This document shows positions 34,561-43,939 of a DNA stretch of 64,000 nucleotides, one piece after another. The position numbers and the translations under genes are program-made. The DNA comes from Paraburkholderia sacchari (GTDB taxonomy: Bacteria > Pseudomonadota > Gammaproteobacteria > Burkholderiales > Burkholderiaceae), in NCBI RefSeq assembly GCF_000785435.2, contig NZ_JTDB02000006.1:248001-312000 (forward strand), given 5' to 3'. The number at the start of each line of letters is the position of its first letter. Positions within the stretch are counted from its first letter, which is position 1. The notes beneath the pieces were generated by a model. That model had not been told where the DNA came from and ran no database searches. It was given only the letters and a program-made list of their open reading frames with translations.

Positions 34561-35478
34561 ATGAGTGAAGCCGTACATCCCGCCGATCTCGCGTTCTTCT
34601 CCACGCTTTCGGCGGCGGGCAGTCTGAGTGCGGCGGCGCGCGAGCTGGGGCTCACCGCCGCGGCCGTGAGCAAACGCCTCACGCAAATGGAGCAGCGCGC
34701 GGGCGTGCCGCTCGTGAACCGCACCACGCGACGCATGATGCTCACGCCCGAGGGCGAGCTGTACCTGGAGCGCGCGCGGCGCATTCTCGACGAAATCGAC
34801 GAACTGGCCGAACTGCTCGGCAGCGCGAGAAAGAGCCCCAAGGGCCTCCTGCGCGTGAACGCGACGCTTGGCTTCGGGCGCAGCCACGTGGGGCCGGCCA
34901 TCTCGCGCTTCGTGGCGAAGCATCCGCAGGTGAGCGTGCAATTGCAGCTTGCGGTGGCGCCGCCGCCGCTCACCGACGACACCTTCGACGTCTGCATCCG
35001 CTTTGGCGAGCCGCCCGACACGCGCGTAGTGGCGCGCCGCCTCGCGGCCAACCGGCGTCTGCTGTGCGCGTCGCCCGCGTATCTCGCGCGGCGCGGCGTG
35101 CCCGCCACGCCGCAGGAGCTCACGCGCCACAACTGCATCGGCATTCGCCAGGGCGACGAGGCTTACGGCGTCTGGCGTCTCATCGCGGGACGGGGGGCGG
35201 CGCACAAGACCGAGGCGGTGCGCATCAACGGCAATCTCACGACCAACGATGGCGAGATCGCCGTGCGCTGGGCGCTGGAGGGGCACGGCATCCTGATGCG
35301 CGCCGAATGGGACATCGCCGAGTATCTGGCCGATGGCCGGCTCGTACAGGTACTGCCCGAGTATGACACGCCCAACGCCGACATCTACGCCGTGTATTTG
35401 CAGCGGCACCAGATGTCCACGCGCATTCGCGCCTTTGTCGACTTTCTCGCGCAGGAATTCGAGGCGCGGCGGGGCTGA
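34561..35478 (+). CDS. LysR-family regulator, DmlR/TtuA-like
   Basis: A 305-residue LysR protein. The HTH spans residues about 1-60 (DLAFFSTLSAAGSLSAAARE, LGLTAAAVSKRLTQMEQRAG), then NRTTRRMMLTPEG and an effector domain. It is divergent from the dehydrogenase and MFS genes across 118 bases, so it most likely activates them in response to D-malate or tartrate, as DmlR does in other bacteria. The start ATG at 34561 is the only close candidate. Confidence 0.9.
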   Translation: MSEAVHPADLAFFSTLSAAGSLSAAARELGLTAAAVSKRLTQMEQRAGVPLVNRTTRRMMLTPEGELYLERARRILDEIDELAELLGSARKSPKGLLRVNATLGFGRSHVGPAISRFVAKHPQVSVQLQLAVAPPPLTDDTFDVCIRFGEPPDTRVVARRLAANRRLLCASPAYLARRGVPATPQELTRHNCIGIRQGDEAYGVWRLIAGRGAAHKTEAVRINGNLTTNDGEIAVRWALEGHGILMRAEWDIAEYLADGRLVQVLPEYDTPNADIYAVYLQRHQMSTRIRAFVDFLAQEFEARRG

Positions 35479-36007
35479 AAGGCCGACCGTTCAGTGTGAA
35501 TTGCATGCGCTTGTCTCCCCGGAAGTCGCCGCTCGCGGCCGCTTCGAAAGCGGTTGGCGATGCGTGAGATTCTTGGGGCGGACAAAATGCCCGGCAATGG
35601 CGCGATGACCCAAAGAAGTTGTCGATCGTCTCTTTCGATTGGCTTGAAATTCAATAGCCGGAAATGGCAGGTGTCTCTCGACGCCCTTTTATATTGGGCT
35701 GTTACCCATTTCTATCCATACGAGTCGCCAGCCCGCGGGGTTCAAATGCGAGTTGGCGTTTCATGCATGGAATATTGGCGGGATATTCGGTGACCTTCCG
35801 CGCAAGCCCGCTCAGGCCGCGTTTGAGCGCGCGACGATGCCGCGTGGCGGATCACTAGCCACCCAGAAGGCGATCAAGCGCTGATCCGCTGGGAGTGCTC
35901 CTCGGCCCAGCGACGCCCCTCTTCCACTTTGATGGCCAAGCGCAACGCCTGCTTGCAGGAACTCACACATCAACCGGGTTTCACGGCCAAGGTCAAAGCG
36001 TGCGCAC
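35479..36007. other. Gene-poor gap after LysR
   Basis: 529 bases. About 35560-35790 is clearly richer in A+T than its surroundings. A 79-residue plus-strand frame at 35554-35793 has no recognisable family and no good ribosome site. The LysR and transporter genes converge here, so a terminator is expected, but I found no convincing hairpin plus T-run. The local composition shift could be debris of a lost element. Confidence 0.4.
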
Positions 36008-36907
36008 TCAGGAAGCCGACGCCCGGCGCACGAACACGCGCCGCGTGAGATCGAACGCGACGAGATTGCCCGATACCACCAGCAGCAGCCCCAGCACGGT
36101 CAGCCATGTCCAGCGGTAGCCTTCGAATACGGTCGATATCGCGAGCGCCACGATCGGGAACAAGACCGTGCAATAGGCGGCCCGCTCGGGGCCAATCCTC
36201 CCGACCAGCATGAGATACGCCGTAAAACCCACCACCGAGCCCGCTACCGCGAGCCAGGCGAGCGCTCCGAGGTAACGCGCATCAAACTCGATTGTGAAAG
36301 GCAATCCGGCTAGCGCACTGCCCGCCAGCAGCACCGCCGTGCCGATCAGCATGGCCCAGCCATTCGTGACGAGCGGATGCAGCCCCATCGATTGCATGCG
36401 GCTCGACAGCAAATTGCCGATCGAAAAGCACTGCGTGCCGAGAAACGCAACCGCGAGCCCGAGCCAGGCGGTGTGATCGCCGATATGGCCGGCCATTTGC
36501 TGCACGAACAGGCACACGATCCCAGTCAGGCCCAGCACGGCCCCGCCCACCGCGGTAGGCTGCAACGGCCGGCCCATGAAAAGGCGCCCGTTGATCGAAT
36601 TGAGCAGCGGCGCCGTCGAGAACACCACGGCCACGAGACCGCTCGGCACGATGTTCTCGGCATAGTAGAAGCACAGGAAATTGAGGCAGAAGAGCGCCAG
36701 GCCCTGAGCCGCCAGATAGCGCCACGCGTCGCGCGGTGGCCATACGGGCCTGCGCACGAGACGCAGCAACGCGAACATCAGAAGCGCCGCAATGCCAAAG
36801 CGCCACGCAATGGAAACGGGCGCAGGCACGACACCAAGCTGCCACTTGATGGCAATCCAGGTGGTACCCCAGATCAGCACAGTGAGCGCGTAAAGCAGAA
36901 AATTCAT
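36008..36907 (-). CDS. EamA/DMT-superfamily transporter
   Basis: A 299-residue membrane protein with two EamA repeats and about ten helices (start LLYALTVLIWGTTWIAIKWQ; second half begins near residue 150). Typical members export amino acids, nucleotides or drugs. The AraC gene at 37099 lies on the opposite strand, 191 bases away, and could control it. No substrate can be named from sequence. Confidence 0.88.
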   Translation of the reverse strand: MNFLLYALTVLIWGTTWIAIKWQLGVVPAPVSIAWRFGIAALLMFALLRLVRRPVWPPRDAWRYLAAQGLALFCLNFLCFYYAENIVPSGLVAVVFSTAPLLNSINGRLFMGRPLQPTAVGGAVLGLTGIVCLFVQQMAGHIGDHTAWLGLAVAFLGTQCFSIGNLLSSRMQSMGLHPLVTNGWAMLIGTAVLLAGSALAGLPFTIEFDARYLGALAWLAVAGSVVGFTAYLMLVGRIGPERAAYCTVLFPIVALAISTVFEGYRWTWLTVLGLLLVVSGNLVAFDLTRRVFVRRASAS

Positions 36908-37098
36908 GGCTGGAAATAACCGGGACTCAATGCTTCAACTATGGCGCGCAGTAGCGGCACGCACTTGTCCAGGATTGCGCATTTCTTGCCGACGACCTTC
37001 GCGAGGCGGAGCCGGAGCGTATACTCGAATTCGCTAACCGCTCGCTGTAACCAACCCATAATCGCTTCGATACCACCTAGCCGCCCGCTCGCCGAACC

Positions 37099-38037
37099 AT
37101 GGATGCTCCTTCGTCGCCTCCCGTGCTCGATCTCGCCAGCACGCCGTTCGGGCTGCATTCGGTGTGCCGCACCTTGAGCGCCGCCAATGCGACGCTAGAG
37201 CGGTTCGCGTGGCTTGGCGATCAACTCGCGGTGGCGGTCTGGACGCGCGAGACGCGCGAAGCCGAGACCATCTACGAACAGCCGGGCCATCACACGCTGT
37301 CATGCTATATCGACGGCGGCTACCGCACCGAGCGGCAGAAGCTGCCAGGCGTTTACGGCGCGCCAAGCCGGCTCTGCGCGCTGCCTGGCGATCACGAATC
37401 GCGCTGGTGGGTGCGCGGCCACATGCATTTCATGCACCTCTATTTTCTGCCCGGGCATTTCACGCAACGGGCCATTCGTGAACTCGACCGGGAACCGCGC
37501 GAACTCACGCTCGCCGACCGCACGTATTTCGAAGACGAGCGCATTGCCGCGCTTTGCCAGACGCTCGCCAATGAGGACTGGGCCAATCCGGAGGGCCTGC
37601 TGCGCAGCAATGAAACGGCCCACGAAGTGCTGAGCCTGCTGCTGGCCAGCCAGGGCGTGCGCCGTCCGGGCGCAGCGCTCAAGGGCGGCCTTTCGGTGGC
37701 CACACGGCGGCGTCTGCGCGAGTACATCGACGCCCATCTCGACGAACCCTTGACGCTGGGCGCGTTGGCCGAAGTCGCCTGCCTCTCCGAATACCACCTC
37801 GCGCGCATGTTCCGCGCCTCGTTCGGACAGCCGCCGCACGCATGGATTGCGGCGCAGCGGCTCGAACGGGCTCGCGCGCTGTTGCGCACTACTGGCCTGC
37901 CGCTCGCACAGATTGCAAGCGCATGCGGCTACGCGAATGCAAGCCACTTCAGTCATCGCTTTCGCGATGCATTCGGCGCCGCGCCCAATGTGTATCGGCA
38001 AGCGCTTCGCAGCGGCGGGATGGTGGTTCCAGCCTGA
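37099..38037 (+). CDS. AraC-family transcriptional regulator
   Basis: A 312-residue AraC regulator. The N-terminal half is a cupin-type sensor region with few family marks. The C-terminal half has the two HTH motifs: LTLGALAEVACLSEYHLARM near 218-237 and AQIASACGYANASHFSHRFR near 268-287. It is divergent from the DMT exporter, so regulation of that gene is a reasonable guess. The N-terminus does not identify an effector. Confidence 0.88.
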   Translation: MDAPSSPPVLDLASTPFGLHSVCRTLSAANATLERFAWLGDQLAVAVWTRETREAETIYEQPGHHTLSCYIDGGYRTERQKLPGVYGAPSRLCALPGDHESRWWVRGHMHFMHLYFLPGHFTQRAIRELDREPRELTLADRTYFEDERIAALCQTLANEDWANPEGLLRSNETAHEVLSLLLASQGVRRPGAALKGGLSVATRRRLREYIDAHLDEPLTLGALAEVACLSEYHLARMFRASFGQPPHAWIAAQRLERARALLRTTGLPLAQIASACGYANASHFSHRFRDAFGAAPNVYRQALRSGGMVVPA

Positions 38038-38147
38038 TCACGGCTGGCGAAAACAGTCCTGTGGTACGCACGCGCCACTAGCGCTCTCGTCCAATGCCTT
38101 TCGCGGGAACCCGGCTTTTATCGCCCGGGTTGCCCGCCGCGCAGGGT

Positions 38148-38912
38148 CTATTTTTTTGCGTAGCTAACTTCCATTCCGGCCCGCACGTCCTGCTGAATCC
38201 CGTACTGCGCAAACGGATACCGCAGACCGTTCTTCGCGAGCGCCTCCATGCCCGCAATGGCCTTCGCCAAAGTCTCTGGGGGCAGCGCCATCAGCATTTC
38301 GTCGTCGAGCACACCGCCGTATCGGCGCTCGGCAAAGCAGGGAATCGACAGGCTCGGCTCGCCCGTCTTCAACGCCCTGCCCCACGAATCCGCGCAGGAC
38401 GATTCGCCCACCACGCTCCAGTCGAAGCGCTTGTAGCCCGACCACTGCAAGCCATTGATGAAATACATCATGGCGCCCGGTGTGGCATAGAAGAGCGCGA
38501 TGGCCGGGTCGATGCGGCCAGCGGCAAGCGGGGACACCACCAGCGCCTCATACTTGCCGTCCGGAACGCAGTCCATTGCTGCTTGATGCTCGCGGGAATC
38601 TTCGAGCGTGGCATACCAGACACCGGCCATTTGCTCGCCCGATTTCCATTCGGCATCCTTTGCATTTCCCAAGCCCACGACAGACCGGCATTGCGACCCG
38701 ACCAGATCTTCAGCCGTTACACCCACCGTAAAACCCAGGCGGGCGGCTTGCCCCACGATCTGGTCGAGAGTATGAATCGCCTTCGGGCGGCGAATCCGAT
38801 AAATCGCCTCCATCTCCTCGCGCCGCTCGTACAGCGCCATGCCAAACGGCAGACTGCGCAGCTTGAGCAAGCGCTCGAGGTCTGCCGCCAGTTTTCCCAG
38901 CTCGTCTTTCAT
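38148..38912 (-). CDS. DUF169 (COG2043) family protein
   Basis: A 254-residue soluble protein resembling the DUF169 family: an N-terminal LRSLPFGMALYERREEME region, a middle with CRSVVGLGNA, and the late GESSCADSWGRALKTGEPS segment. Cysteines at conserved sites suggest metal or cofactor binding, but the function is unknown. I use the ATG at 38912. It lies 42 bases after the M20 hydrolase gene on the same strand, a likely two-gene operon. Confidence 0.7.
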   Translation of the reverse strand: MKDELGKLAADLERLLKLRSLPFGMALYERREEMEAIYRIRRPKAIHTLDQIVGQAARLGFTVGVTAEDLVGSQCRSVVGLGNAKDAEWKSGEQMAGVWYATLEDSREHQAAMDCVPDGKYEALVVSPLAAGRIDPAIALFYATPGAMMYFINGLQWSGYKRFDWSVVGESSCADSWGRALKTGEPSLSIPCFAERRYGGVLDDEMLMALPPETLAKAIAGMEALAKNGLRYPFAQYGIQQDVRAGMEVSYAKK

Positions 38913-38954
38913 CAAGGTCGTCTCCCAAACAACGACGGCAACACGCTCACACGG

Positions 38955-40178
38955 CTATCGCGCGCAATCGGCCAGCAGGTTCGCAAGCACCGACGCGCCC
39001 TGTGCGAGATGTGCGGGGTCGGCGTCCTCAGCCTCGTTGTGGCTGAGCCCGGCCTTGCACGGCACGAACACCATCGCGGTCGGCGCCACATAGGAGAGAT
39101 TCACTGCGTCGTGCCCCGCGCCGCTGTGCATCTCCAGATACGGATAGCCCGCTGCAATGGCAGCCTCGCGCACGCGCGCAACGCACTGCGCGTCGAACAC
39201 GACCGGCTCGTACTCGGCGACCTTCTCCACCCGCACGGTCGTGCCGCGCAGCGCGATGCGTTGCAGACAGATCGCTTCGATATCGGCAACGAGACGTTCC
39301 AGCGCAGGCCGCGAAGGATGGCGAACATCTACGCTGAACCCGACCTTGCCGGGTATCGTGCTCGGCGAGTTCGGCTGGCAGGCGACATGGCCAACGGTCA
39401 CGCGCGCATCGGCATCGAAGGCATGGCCATGCTCGACGATTGCCGCGATCATTGCGGCAGCCACGCCCATCGCGTCCTTGCGCACGCTCATCGGCGTCGT
39501 GCCCGCATGCGACTCGAAACCGGTTACCGTGACGTCGAGTTCGTAAATGCCCTGCACGCCGGTCACGACGCCAATCGGAATACCGGCGTTCTCCAGCACC
39601 GGGCCTTGCTCGATATGCGCCTCGAAGTAGGCTTTGGGCATCTGCCGCTCGCGCTCGGGACCGGCGAAGCCGGTGCGTTCGAGTTCATCGCCGAGCAGCA
39701 CGCCCGTCTGCATGCATGGCCTCGCGCGTGCATAGTCGAGATCGAGCGTGCCCGCGTAGACCGCAGAGCCCATCATGCCCGGCGTAAAGCGCGAGCCCTC
39801 TTCATTGGTCCATGCCACGACGTCGACCGGATGCCGCGTCGCAATGCCCAGATCGTTGAGCGTGCGAATGGACTCGAGACCCGCGAGCACGCCATAAACA
39901 CCGTCGAAACGGCCGCCGAGCGGCTGCGTGTCCAGATGGCTGCCGCACATCACGGCTGGCGCATCGGCCTGGGTGCCGGGCCGGCGCGCGAACACGTTGC
40001 CGATCGGGTCGATACGGATTTCGCAGCCTGCCTCCTCGCACCAGCGGATGAAAAGACGACGGCCCTGCACGTCTTCGTCGGTCAACGCGAGACGGCAACT
40101 GCCGCCGTGCGCGGTAGCCCCTATCGTCGCCATCTCCATCAGCGAATCCCAGAGCCGTTGCTGATTAACGCGGATCAT
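38955..40178 (-). CDS. M20-family amidohydrolase, N-carbamoyl-L-amino acid hydrolase/allantoate amidohydrolase type
   Basis: A 407-residue zinc-dependent hydrolase of the HyuC/AllC group, which removes carbamoyl or ureido groups. Metal-binding marks are GSHLDTQPLGGRFDGVYG, TNEEGSRF and HIEQGPVLE, with late SGAGHDA. The dimerisation-domain segment SHAGTTPM is also present. Substrate could be N-carbamoyl-amino acid, allantoate or ureidoglycolate; there is no hydantoinase or allantoinase in the window to decide. It is followed by the DUF169 gene. Confidence 0.9.
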   Translation of the reverse strand: MIRVNQQRLWDSLMEMATIGATAHGGSCRLALTDEDVQGRRLFIRWCEEAGCEIRIDPIGNVFARRPGTQADAPAVMCGSHLDTQPLGGRFDGVYGVLAGLESIRTLNDLGIATRHPVDVVAWTNEEGSRFTPGMMGSAVYAGTLDLDYARARPCMQTGVLLGDELERTGFAGPERERQMPKAYFEAHIEQGPVLENAGIPIGVVTGVQGIYELDVTVTGFESHAGTTPMSVRKDAMGVAAAMIAAIVEHGHAFDADARVTVGHVACQPNSPSTIPGKVGFSVDVRHPSRPALERLVADIEAICLQRIALRGTTVRVEKVAEYEPVVFDAQCVARVREAAIAAGYPYLEMHSGAGHDAVNLSYVAPTAMVFVPCKAGLSHNEAEDADPAHLAQGASVLANLLADCAR

Positions 40179-40307
40179 TGTGGTTGCTCCCGAAAAGTAT
40201 CTGGCCTATACGCCCGCGGCGCGGCCCCTGCAGGAACGAGCCAATGCCGAAGCTTGCCGGCATCCACATTGCGCTATGCTGATACCCCTCGTTCAGAAGG
40301 AACACGC

Positions 40308-40616
40308 ATGAAGTTTTCGAAATACCTGTTATTGACGGCATTGACATTGTCCGCGGCAAGTCACGCGCAAACCTCGCAGACCTATCACTTCGGCGAAGGG
40401 CAAACCAGTTTGGGCGCAAGCCAAAACACGCCGCAACATGCACGCACCAGTTCGCCGCCGCCGCTTCCCGGCGCCCAACCGACACAACCGCTGCCTCCGG
40501 GCGAACCGCACCCGCAAGCGAAGCCGAAAGCCAAATCGAAGCCGAAGCACAGCACGCACCATCGACGCCATACGACGCACCACGCGCCGGTTCAGGATCC
40601 GTATTCGCGTCCCTGA
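40308..40616 (+). CDS. Small secreted His/Pro/Lys-rich protein
   Basis: A 102-residue protein with a clear signal peptide (MKFSKYLLLTALTLSAASHA). The mature part is Pro-, Lys- and His-rich, with THHRRHTTHHAPV near the end and Gln/Ser-rich stretches before it. The ATG at 40308 has an AGAAGGAA ribosome site, and the gene is separate from the antisense frame upstream. Metal binding or a structural envelope role is conceivable from composition; neither is shown. It converges on phaB. Confidence 0.7.
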   Translation: MKFSKYLLLTALTLSAASHAQTSQTYHFGEGQTSLGASQNTPQHARTSSPPPLPGAQPTQPLPPGEPHPQAKPKAKSKPKHSTHHRRHTTHHAPVQDPYSRP

Positions 40617-40673
40617 CACGCCATCGAGTTCAAACCCGCTCGCCAGAACCGGCATGCGCAAGCGACGCTCAAA

Positions 40674-40713
40674 AGTAAAATCCCTGCCCAGCGTCATTCG
40701 CCGGACAGGGATT
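40674..40713 (-). terminator. Terminator of phaB
   Basis: Imperfect 15-bp stem (arms 40679-40693 and 40699-40713) with two mismatched pairs. Read on the minus strand it is followed by TTTTACTTTT (down to about 40671). It lies 33 bases beyond the phaB stop. Confidence 0.75.
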
Positions 40714-40745
40714 GTGTGAACGCTACCACACGCGAGCCTGAAGGC

Positions 40746-41486
40746 TCAACTCATGTGAAGTCCACCGTTAAGCGAGAAGTCGGCGCCGGTTGAAAATCCC
40801 GCTTCGGCAGAAGCGAGCCACGCGCATATGGATGCGATTTCATGCGGCTCACCAAGACGCCGCACCGGAATGCTCGCCACGATTTTCTCGAGCACTTCGG
40901 GCTTCACCGCACGCACCATGTCGGTCCCGATGTAGCCAGGCGAAACAGTATTGACCGTTACGCCTTTGGTGGCGACCTCCTGGGCCAACGCCATCGTAAA
41001 GCCGTGAATCCCCGCCTTGGCCGTCGAATAGTTCGTCTGACCAAACTGCCCTTTCTGGCCGTTGACCGACGAAATATTGATGATGCGCCCCCACCCGCGA
41101 TTGACCATGCCGTCAATCACCTGCTTGGTCACGTTGAAGAGGCTGGTGAGATTGGTATCGATCACGGCGTCCCACTCTTCGCGCGTCATCTTGCGAAATA
41201 CGACGTCCCGGGTAATTCCGGCGTTGTTGACGAGCACATCGACTTCACCGACTTCCGACTTTACTTTTTCGAAAGCCTTCACCGTCGATTCCCAATCGGC
41301 GACATTACCCTCTGATGCAACAAAATTGAAACCCAACGCCTTTTGATCCTCGATCCATCGTGCGCGGCGTGGTGAATTCGGACCGCACCCAGCGATGACA
41401 GTAAAACCATCGCTGTGCAGCCGCTGGCAGATTGCGGTTCCAATGCCACCCATTCCGCCAGTTACGTAGGCAATGCGCTGTGCCAT
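40746..41486 (-). CDS. phaB: Acetoacetyl-CoA reductase
   Basis: A 246-residue NADPH-dependent short-chain reductase that makes 3-hydroxybutyryl-CoA for polyhydroxybutyrate. The Rossmann motif TGGMGGIG is at residues 9-16. The catalytic Ser140 (NISSVNG), Tyr153 and Lys157 (NYSTAKAG) are in place. The C-terminal segment GGLHMS is typical for PhaB. I start at 41486 (MAQRIAYVTGG) with a GGAGGA ribosome site; a start at 41501 would add five residues. No phaA or phaC flanks it, so it is a separate copy, as Burkholderiaceae often have. Confidence 0.93.
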   Translation of the reverse strand: MAQRIAYVTGGMGGIGTAICQRLHSDGFTVIAGCGPNSPRRARWIEDQKALGFNFVASEGNVADWESTVKAFEKVKSEVGEVDVLVNNAGITRDVVFRKMTREEWDAVIDTNLTSLFNVTKQVIDGMVNRGWGRIINISSVNGQKGQFGQTNYSTAKAGIHGFTMALAQEVATKGVTVNTVSPGYIGTDMVRAVKPEVLEKIVASIPVRRLGEPHEIASICAWLASAEAGFSTGADFSLNGGLHMS

Positions 41487-42190
41487 AAGTCCTCCAAACA
41501 TTTCTCGGTTGTATAAGGAACGGCTTCAACAGGAGGATAAAAGGCAGTGTGCATCAGCATATGATGCGGGGGCGATGGGCACTATCCCTTATGGAAATAT
41601 CGGGCTGCACAACGGCATAAATAGCGCTTTATCTTTTACCGCTACGAGTCAAGCGACTATTGCCGCGTTTTGTCGCCTTACTATGATCTCCGGCAATTAT
41701 CATGTTTGTAAATAAACATGTTGCATCGTTTCAAACGCTCACGCACTCGCCAAATCATCTGATCAATAGCACTGCTGTATAAAATTCCGAATCTATCAAT
41801 AGTCGGTCATTTATGCACCGCCCGTCATGTTGTATAGACATTTTAGCGCAACTTCCTTAGTGGATATCCACCTGCGCGGCCCGATGGCAGCAGCCAGGGC
41901 AAATCCCTATCCTCTCGTCCGCTCACGCGTTTCGCCCCACAATTTCTCGTAAAACAGGCGATTTATCGCCGAACCGTCGATTTCCCCCAATTTATGACCG
42001 TACCGCCGCGCTGCCGGCAGGAGTCGGCGCGGGGTCTTCGCTTGCGCACGCCAATTTACGTGGTCTAGACTGCTAAACAGTTTCATCGGTGGCTCGAACC
42101 CGCTCGCAGTGCAAGTACACCCATTGCTGTAGTTCATTCAACCAGCCGCGCGGTCCTTGTCCGTCGCGCGCCCCATTCAGGGAACAAGTC
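41487..42190. other. Long AT-richer gap between phaB and the binding-protein gene
   Basis: 704 bases without a supported gene. The half next to phaB holds its promoter. The stretch 41600-41830 is AT-rich and includes the palindrome at 41701-41720. Short frames (for example minus strand 41907-42137) have no recognisable features. Confidence 0.45.
41701..41720. promoter_or_regulatory. 20-bp near-palindrome, operator candidate
   Basis: CATGTTT (41701-41707), a short AT spacer and AAACATG (41714-41720) form an inverted repeat, lying about 215 bases upstream of the phaB start. It is the most symmetrical element in this gap. Ownership is unclear. Confidence 0.4.
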
Positions 42191-42976
42191 ATGAACCGGA
42201 TCGTCAAGTTTCTCGCCGCCTCGCTTGCCACAATGCCGCTCGTTTCGTTTGCCCAGGACACCACGACGATTCGTTGGGGCATCGACCCCACCTATCCGCC
42301 GTTTGAAGCAAAGCAGCCGGACGGCTCGCTCGCCGGCTTCGACATCGATTTGCGCAACGCGATTTGCGCGCAACTCCATGCGAAATGCATATGGGTCGAA
42401 CAAGGTTTCGACGGCATGATTCCCGCGCTTCAAGCGAAGAAGTTCGACGTGATCATGTCGGCAATGACCGCTACCGACGACCGCCTCAAGCAGATCGACT
42501 TCTCGGACAAGCTTTATTCGTCGCCGGGTGCGCTCGTCGCGCCGCGCGGCTCCAGGCTGCAACCGACTGTGGCGTCGCTCGTCGGCAAGCGTATCGGCAT
42601 CGATCAGGGCACGACGCAGGAGGTGTATGCAAAGGCAGAGTGGGCGCCCAAGGGCGTCACGATCGTGACGTACCAGAACCAGGATCAGGTTTACGACGAC
42701 CTCGTCAATGGCCGCCTCGACGCCACCTTCCAGGACAAAACGCAGGCCGGCTACGCATTCCTCAATACGCCGCGCGGCAAGGCCTTCTCGTTCGCCGGCG
42801 GCGACGTGACCGATGCTCGCATCATCGGTCATGGCGTCGCCATGGGGCTGCGCAAAGGCGACGCCGATATGAAGAAGCGCCTCGACGGCGCAATCGCCGC
42901 CATTCGCGCGGACGGCACCTATCAGAAGATTGCCGCCAAATATTTCGACTTCGATATTTACGGCGCCAAGCAATAA
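42191..42976 (+). CDS. Periplasmic amino-acid binding protein, orphan
   Basis: A 261-residue SBP_bac_3-type binding protein with a signal peptide (about residues 1-21, MNRIVKFLAASLATMPLVSF, then AQD). Landmarks are WGIDPTYPPFEAKQPDGS, LAGFDIDLRNAIC and the TDDRLKQIDFSDKLYSSPGA segment. I use the ATG at 42191 with a GGGAAC ribosome site; the longer in-frame start is unlikely. No permease or ATPase is nearby. It is followed after 23 bases by a PhyH dioxygenase, an unusual partner. Confidence 0.9.
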   Translation: MNRIVKFLAASLATMPLVSFAQDTTTIRWGIDPTYPPFEAKQPDGSLAGFDIDLRNAICAQLHAKCIWVEQGFDGMIPALQAKKFDVIMSAMTATDDRLKQIDFSDKLYSSPGALVAPRGSRLQPTVASLVGKRIGIDQGTTQEVYAKAEWAPKGVTIVTYQNQDQVYDDLVNGRLDATFQDKTQAGYAFLNTPRGKAFSFAGGDVTDARIIGHGVAMGLRKGDADMKKRLDGAIAAIRADGTYQKIAAKYFDFDIYGAKQ

Positions 42977-42999
42977 ATTCAATTACCGCGAGGGCAATC

Positions 43000-43851
43000 A
43001 TGGCCATCAATATTCGTGACCGCGTAGCGCAGGCTGTCACGCCCGAACTCATCGAAGCGTTCCGCACGGACGGCGCCGTGTGCATCAAGGGCATTTTTTC
43101 GCCGGACGAAATCGAAGCGCTGAAGGCCGGCATCGAGACCAATCTGGCTCACCCGAGCACGCGCTCGAAAGTGGCGAGCCGGCCCGAGGATCCGGGCTGG
43201 TTCTTCGAAGACTTCTGCAACTGGGAGCACAACGCCGCGTATCGCGAGTTCATCGCGCGCTCGCCCGCGCCAACGGTGGCGGCAGCGCTGATGGGCGTCG
43301 ATACGGTCCGGCTCCATCACGACCATCTGCTCGTGAAAGAACCGGGCACGCAGCAGCGCACGCCGTGGCATCAGGACCAGCCCTATTACAACATCGAAGG
43401 CGACGACAACGTCAGCATGTGGATTCCCGTCGATCCGGTCCCGCTGGAATCCACGCTGGAATTCGTCGCGGGCTCGCACCGCGGTCCCTGGCTCATGCCG
43501 CGCACGTTCATGGACAAGGAAGCGAAGTGGTTTCCCGAAGGCAGTCTCGCCGATCTTCCGGACATCGAAGCAAATCGCGATGCATTCCCGATCCGGCGCT
43601 GGGCGCTCGAACCCGGCGACATGGTCTGCTTCAGGATGCTGACGCTGCACGCGTCGGGTGGCACGCGCAACAGAAGGCGCGCGTTTTCGATCCGCTTTGT
43701 CGGCGATGACGTTCGCCACGCGCCACGCCGATGGAAAACCTCGCCGGACTTCCCCGGACTCGCCGAAGCACTGCCGGACGGCTCGCCGCTCGTGCATCCG
43801 CTGTTTCCGGTCCTGTGGTCGAAAAGCGATGGTCAGGTGAGCACGCTCTAA
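43000..43851 (+). CDS. Phytanoyl-CoA dioxygenase family (PhyH) oxygenase
   Basis: A 283-residue Fe(II)/2-oxoglutarate oxygenase. The iron ligands are His124 and Asp126 (TPWHQDQPYY) and His217 (LTLHASGG); Arg227 or Arg232 (RRRAFSIRF) would hold 2-oxoglutarate. Members hydroxylate amino acids, ectoine, acyl-CoA or secondary metabolites. Following a binding protein for polar amino acids, the substrate may be an amino-acid derivative; this is inference. A terminator follows at 43873. Confidence 0.9.
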   Translation: MAINIRDRVAQAVTPELIEAFRTDGAVCIKGIFSPDEIEALKAGIETNLAHPSTRSKVASRPEDPGWFFEDFCNWEHNAAYREFIARSPAPTVAAALMGVDTVRLHHDHLLVKEPGTQQRTPWHQDQPYYNIEGDDNVSMWIPVDPVPLESTLEFVAGSHRGPWLMPRTFMDKEAKWFPEGSLADLPDIEANRDAFPIRRWALEPGDMVCFRMLTLHASGGTRNRRRAFSIRFVGDDVRHAPRRWKTSPDFPGLAEALPDGSPLVHPLFPVLWSKSDGQVSTL

Positions 43852-43872
43852 AATCGCGATGCACAACATAGG

Positions 43873-43903
43873 GCGGCGAGCCGGGATGCACCGCCGCTTT
43901 TTT
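43873..43903 (+). terminator. Terminator of the binding-protein/PhyH operon
   Basis: Stem GCGGCG (43873-43878) and CGCCGC (43892-43897) followed directly by TTTTTT (43898-43903). The stem is short with a 13-base loop. Confidence 0.6.
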
Positions 43904-43939
43904 GTGCGCGTTACTCCCTCAGCGCGAAGCTTGCGCGAA

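Noticed and set aside
35554..35793. 79-residue frame as a gene
   Set aside because: No ribosome site, signal or family mark; lies in an AT-rich, apparently decayed gap.
38094..40307. Long plus-strand frame ahead of the small secreted protein
   Set aside because: Antisense to DUF169 and the M20 hydrolase; only the final 102 codons, with their own ribosome site and signal peptide, look real.
41907..42137. 76-residue minus-strand frame as a gene
   Set aside because: Weak coding texture and it overlaps the likely promoter of the binding-protein gene.
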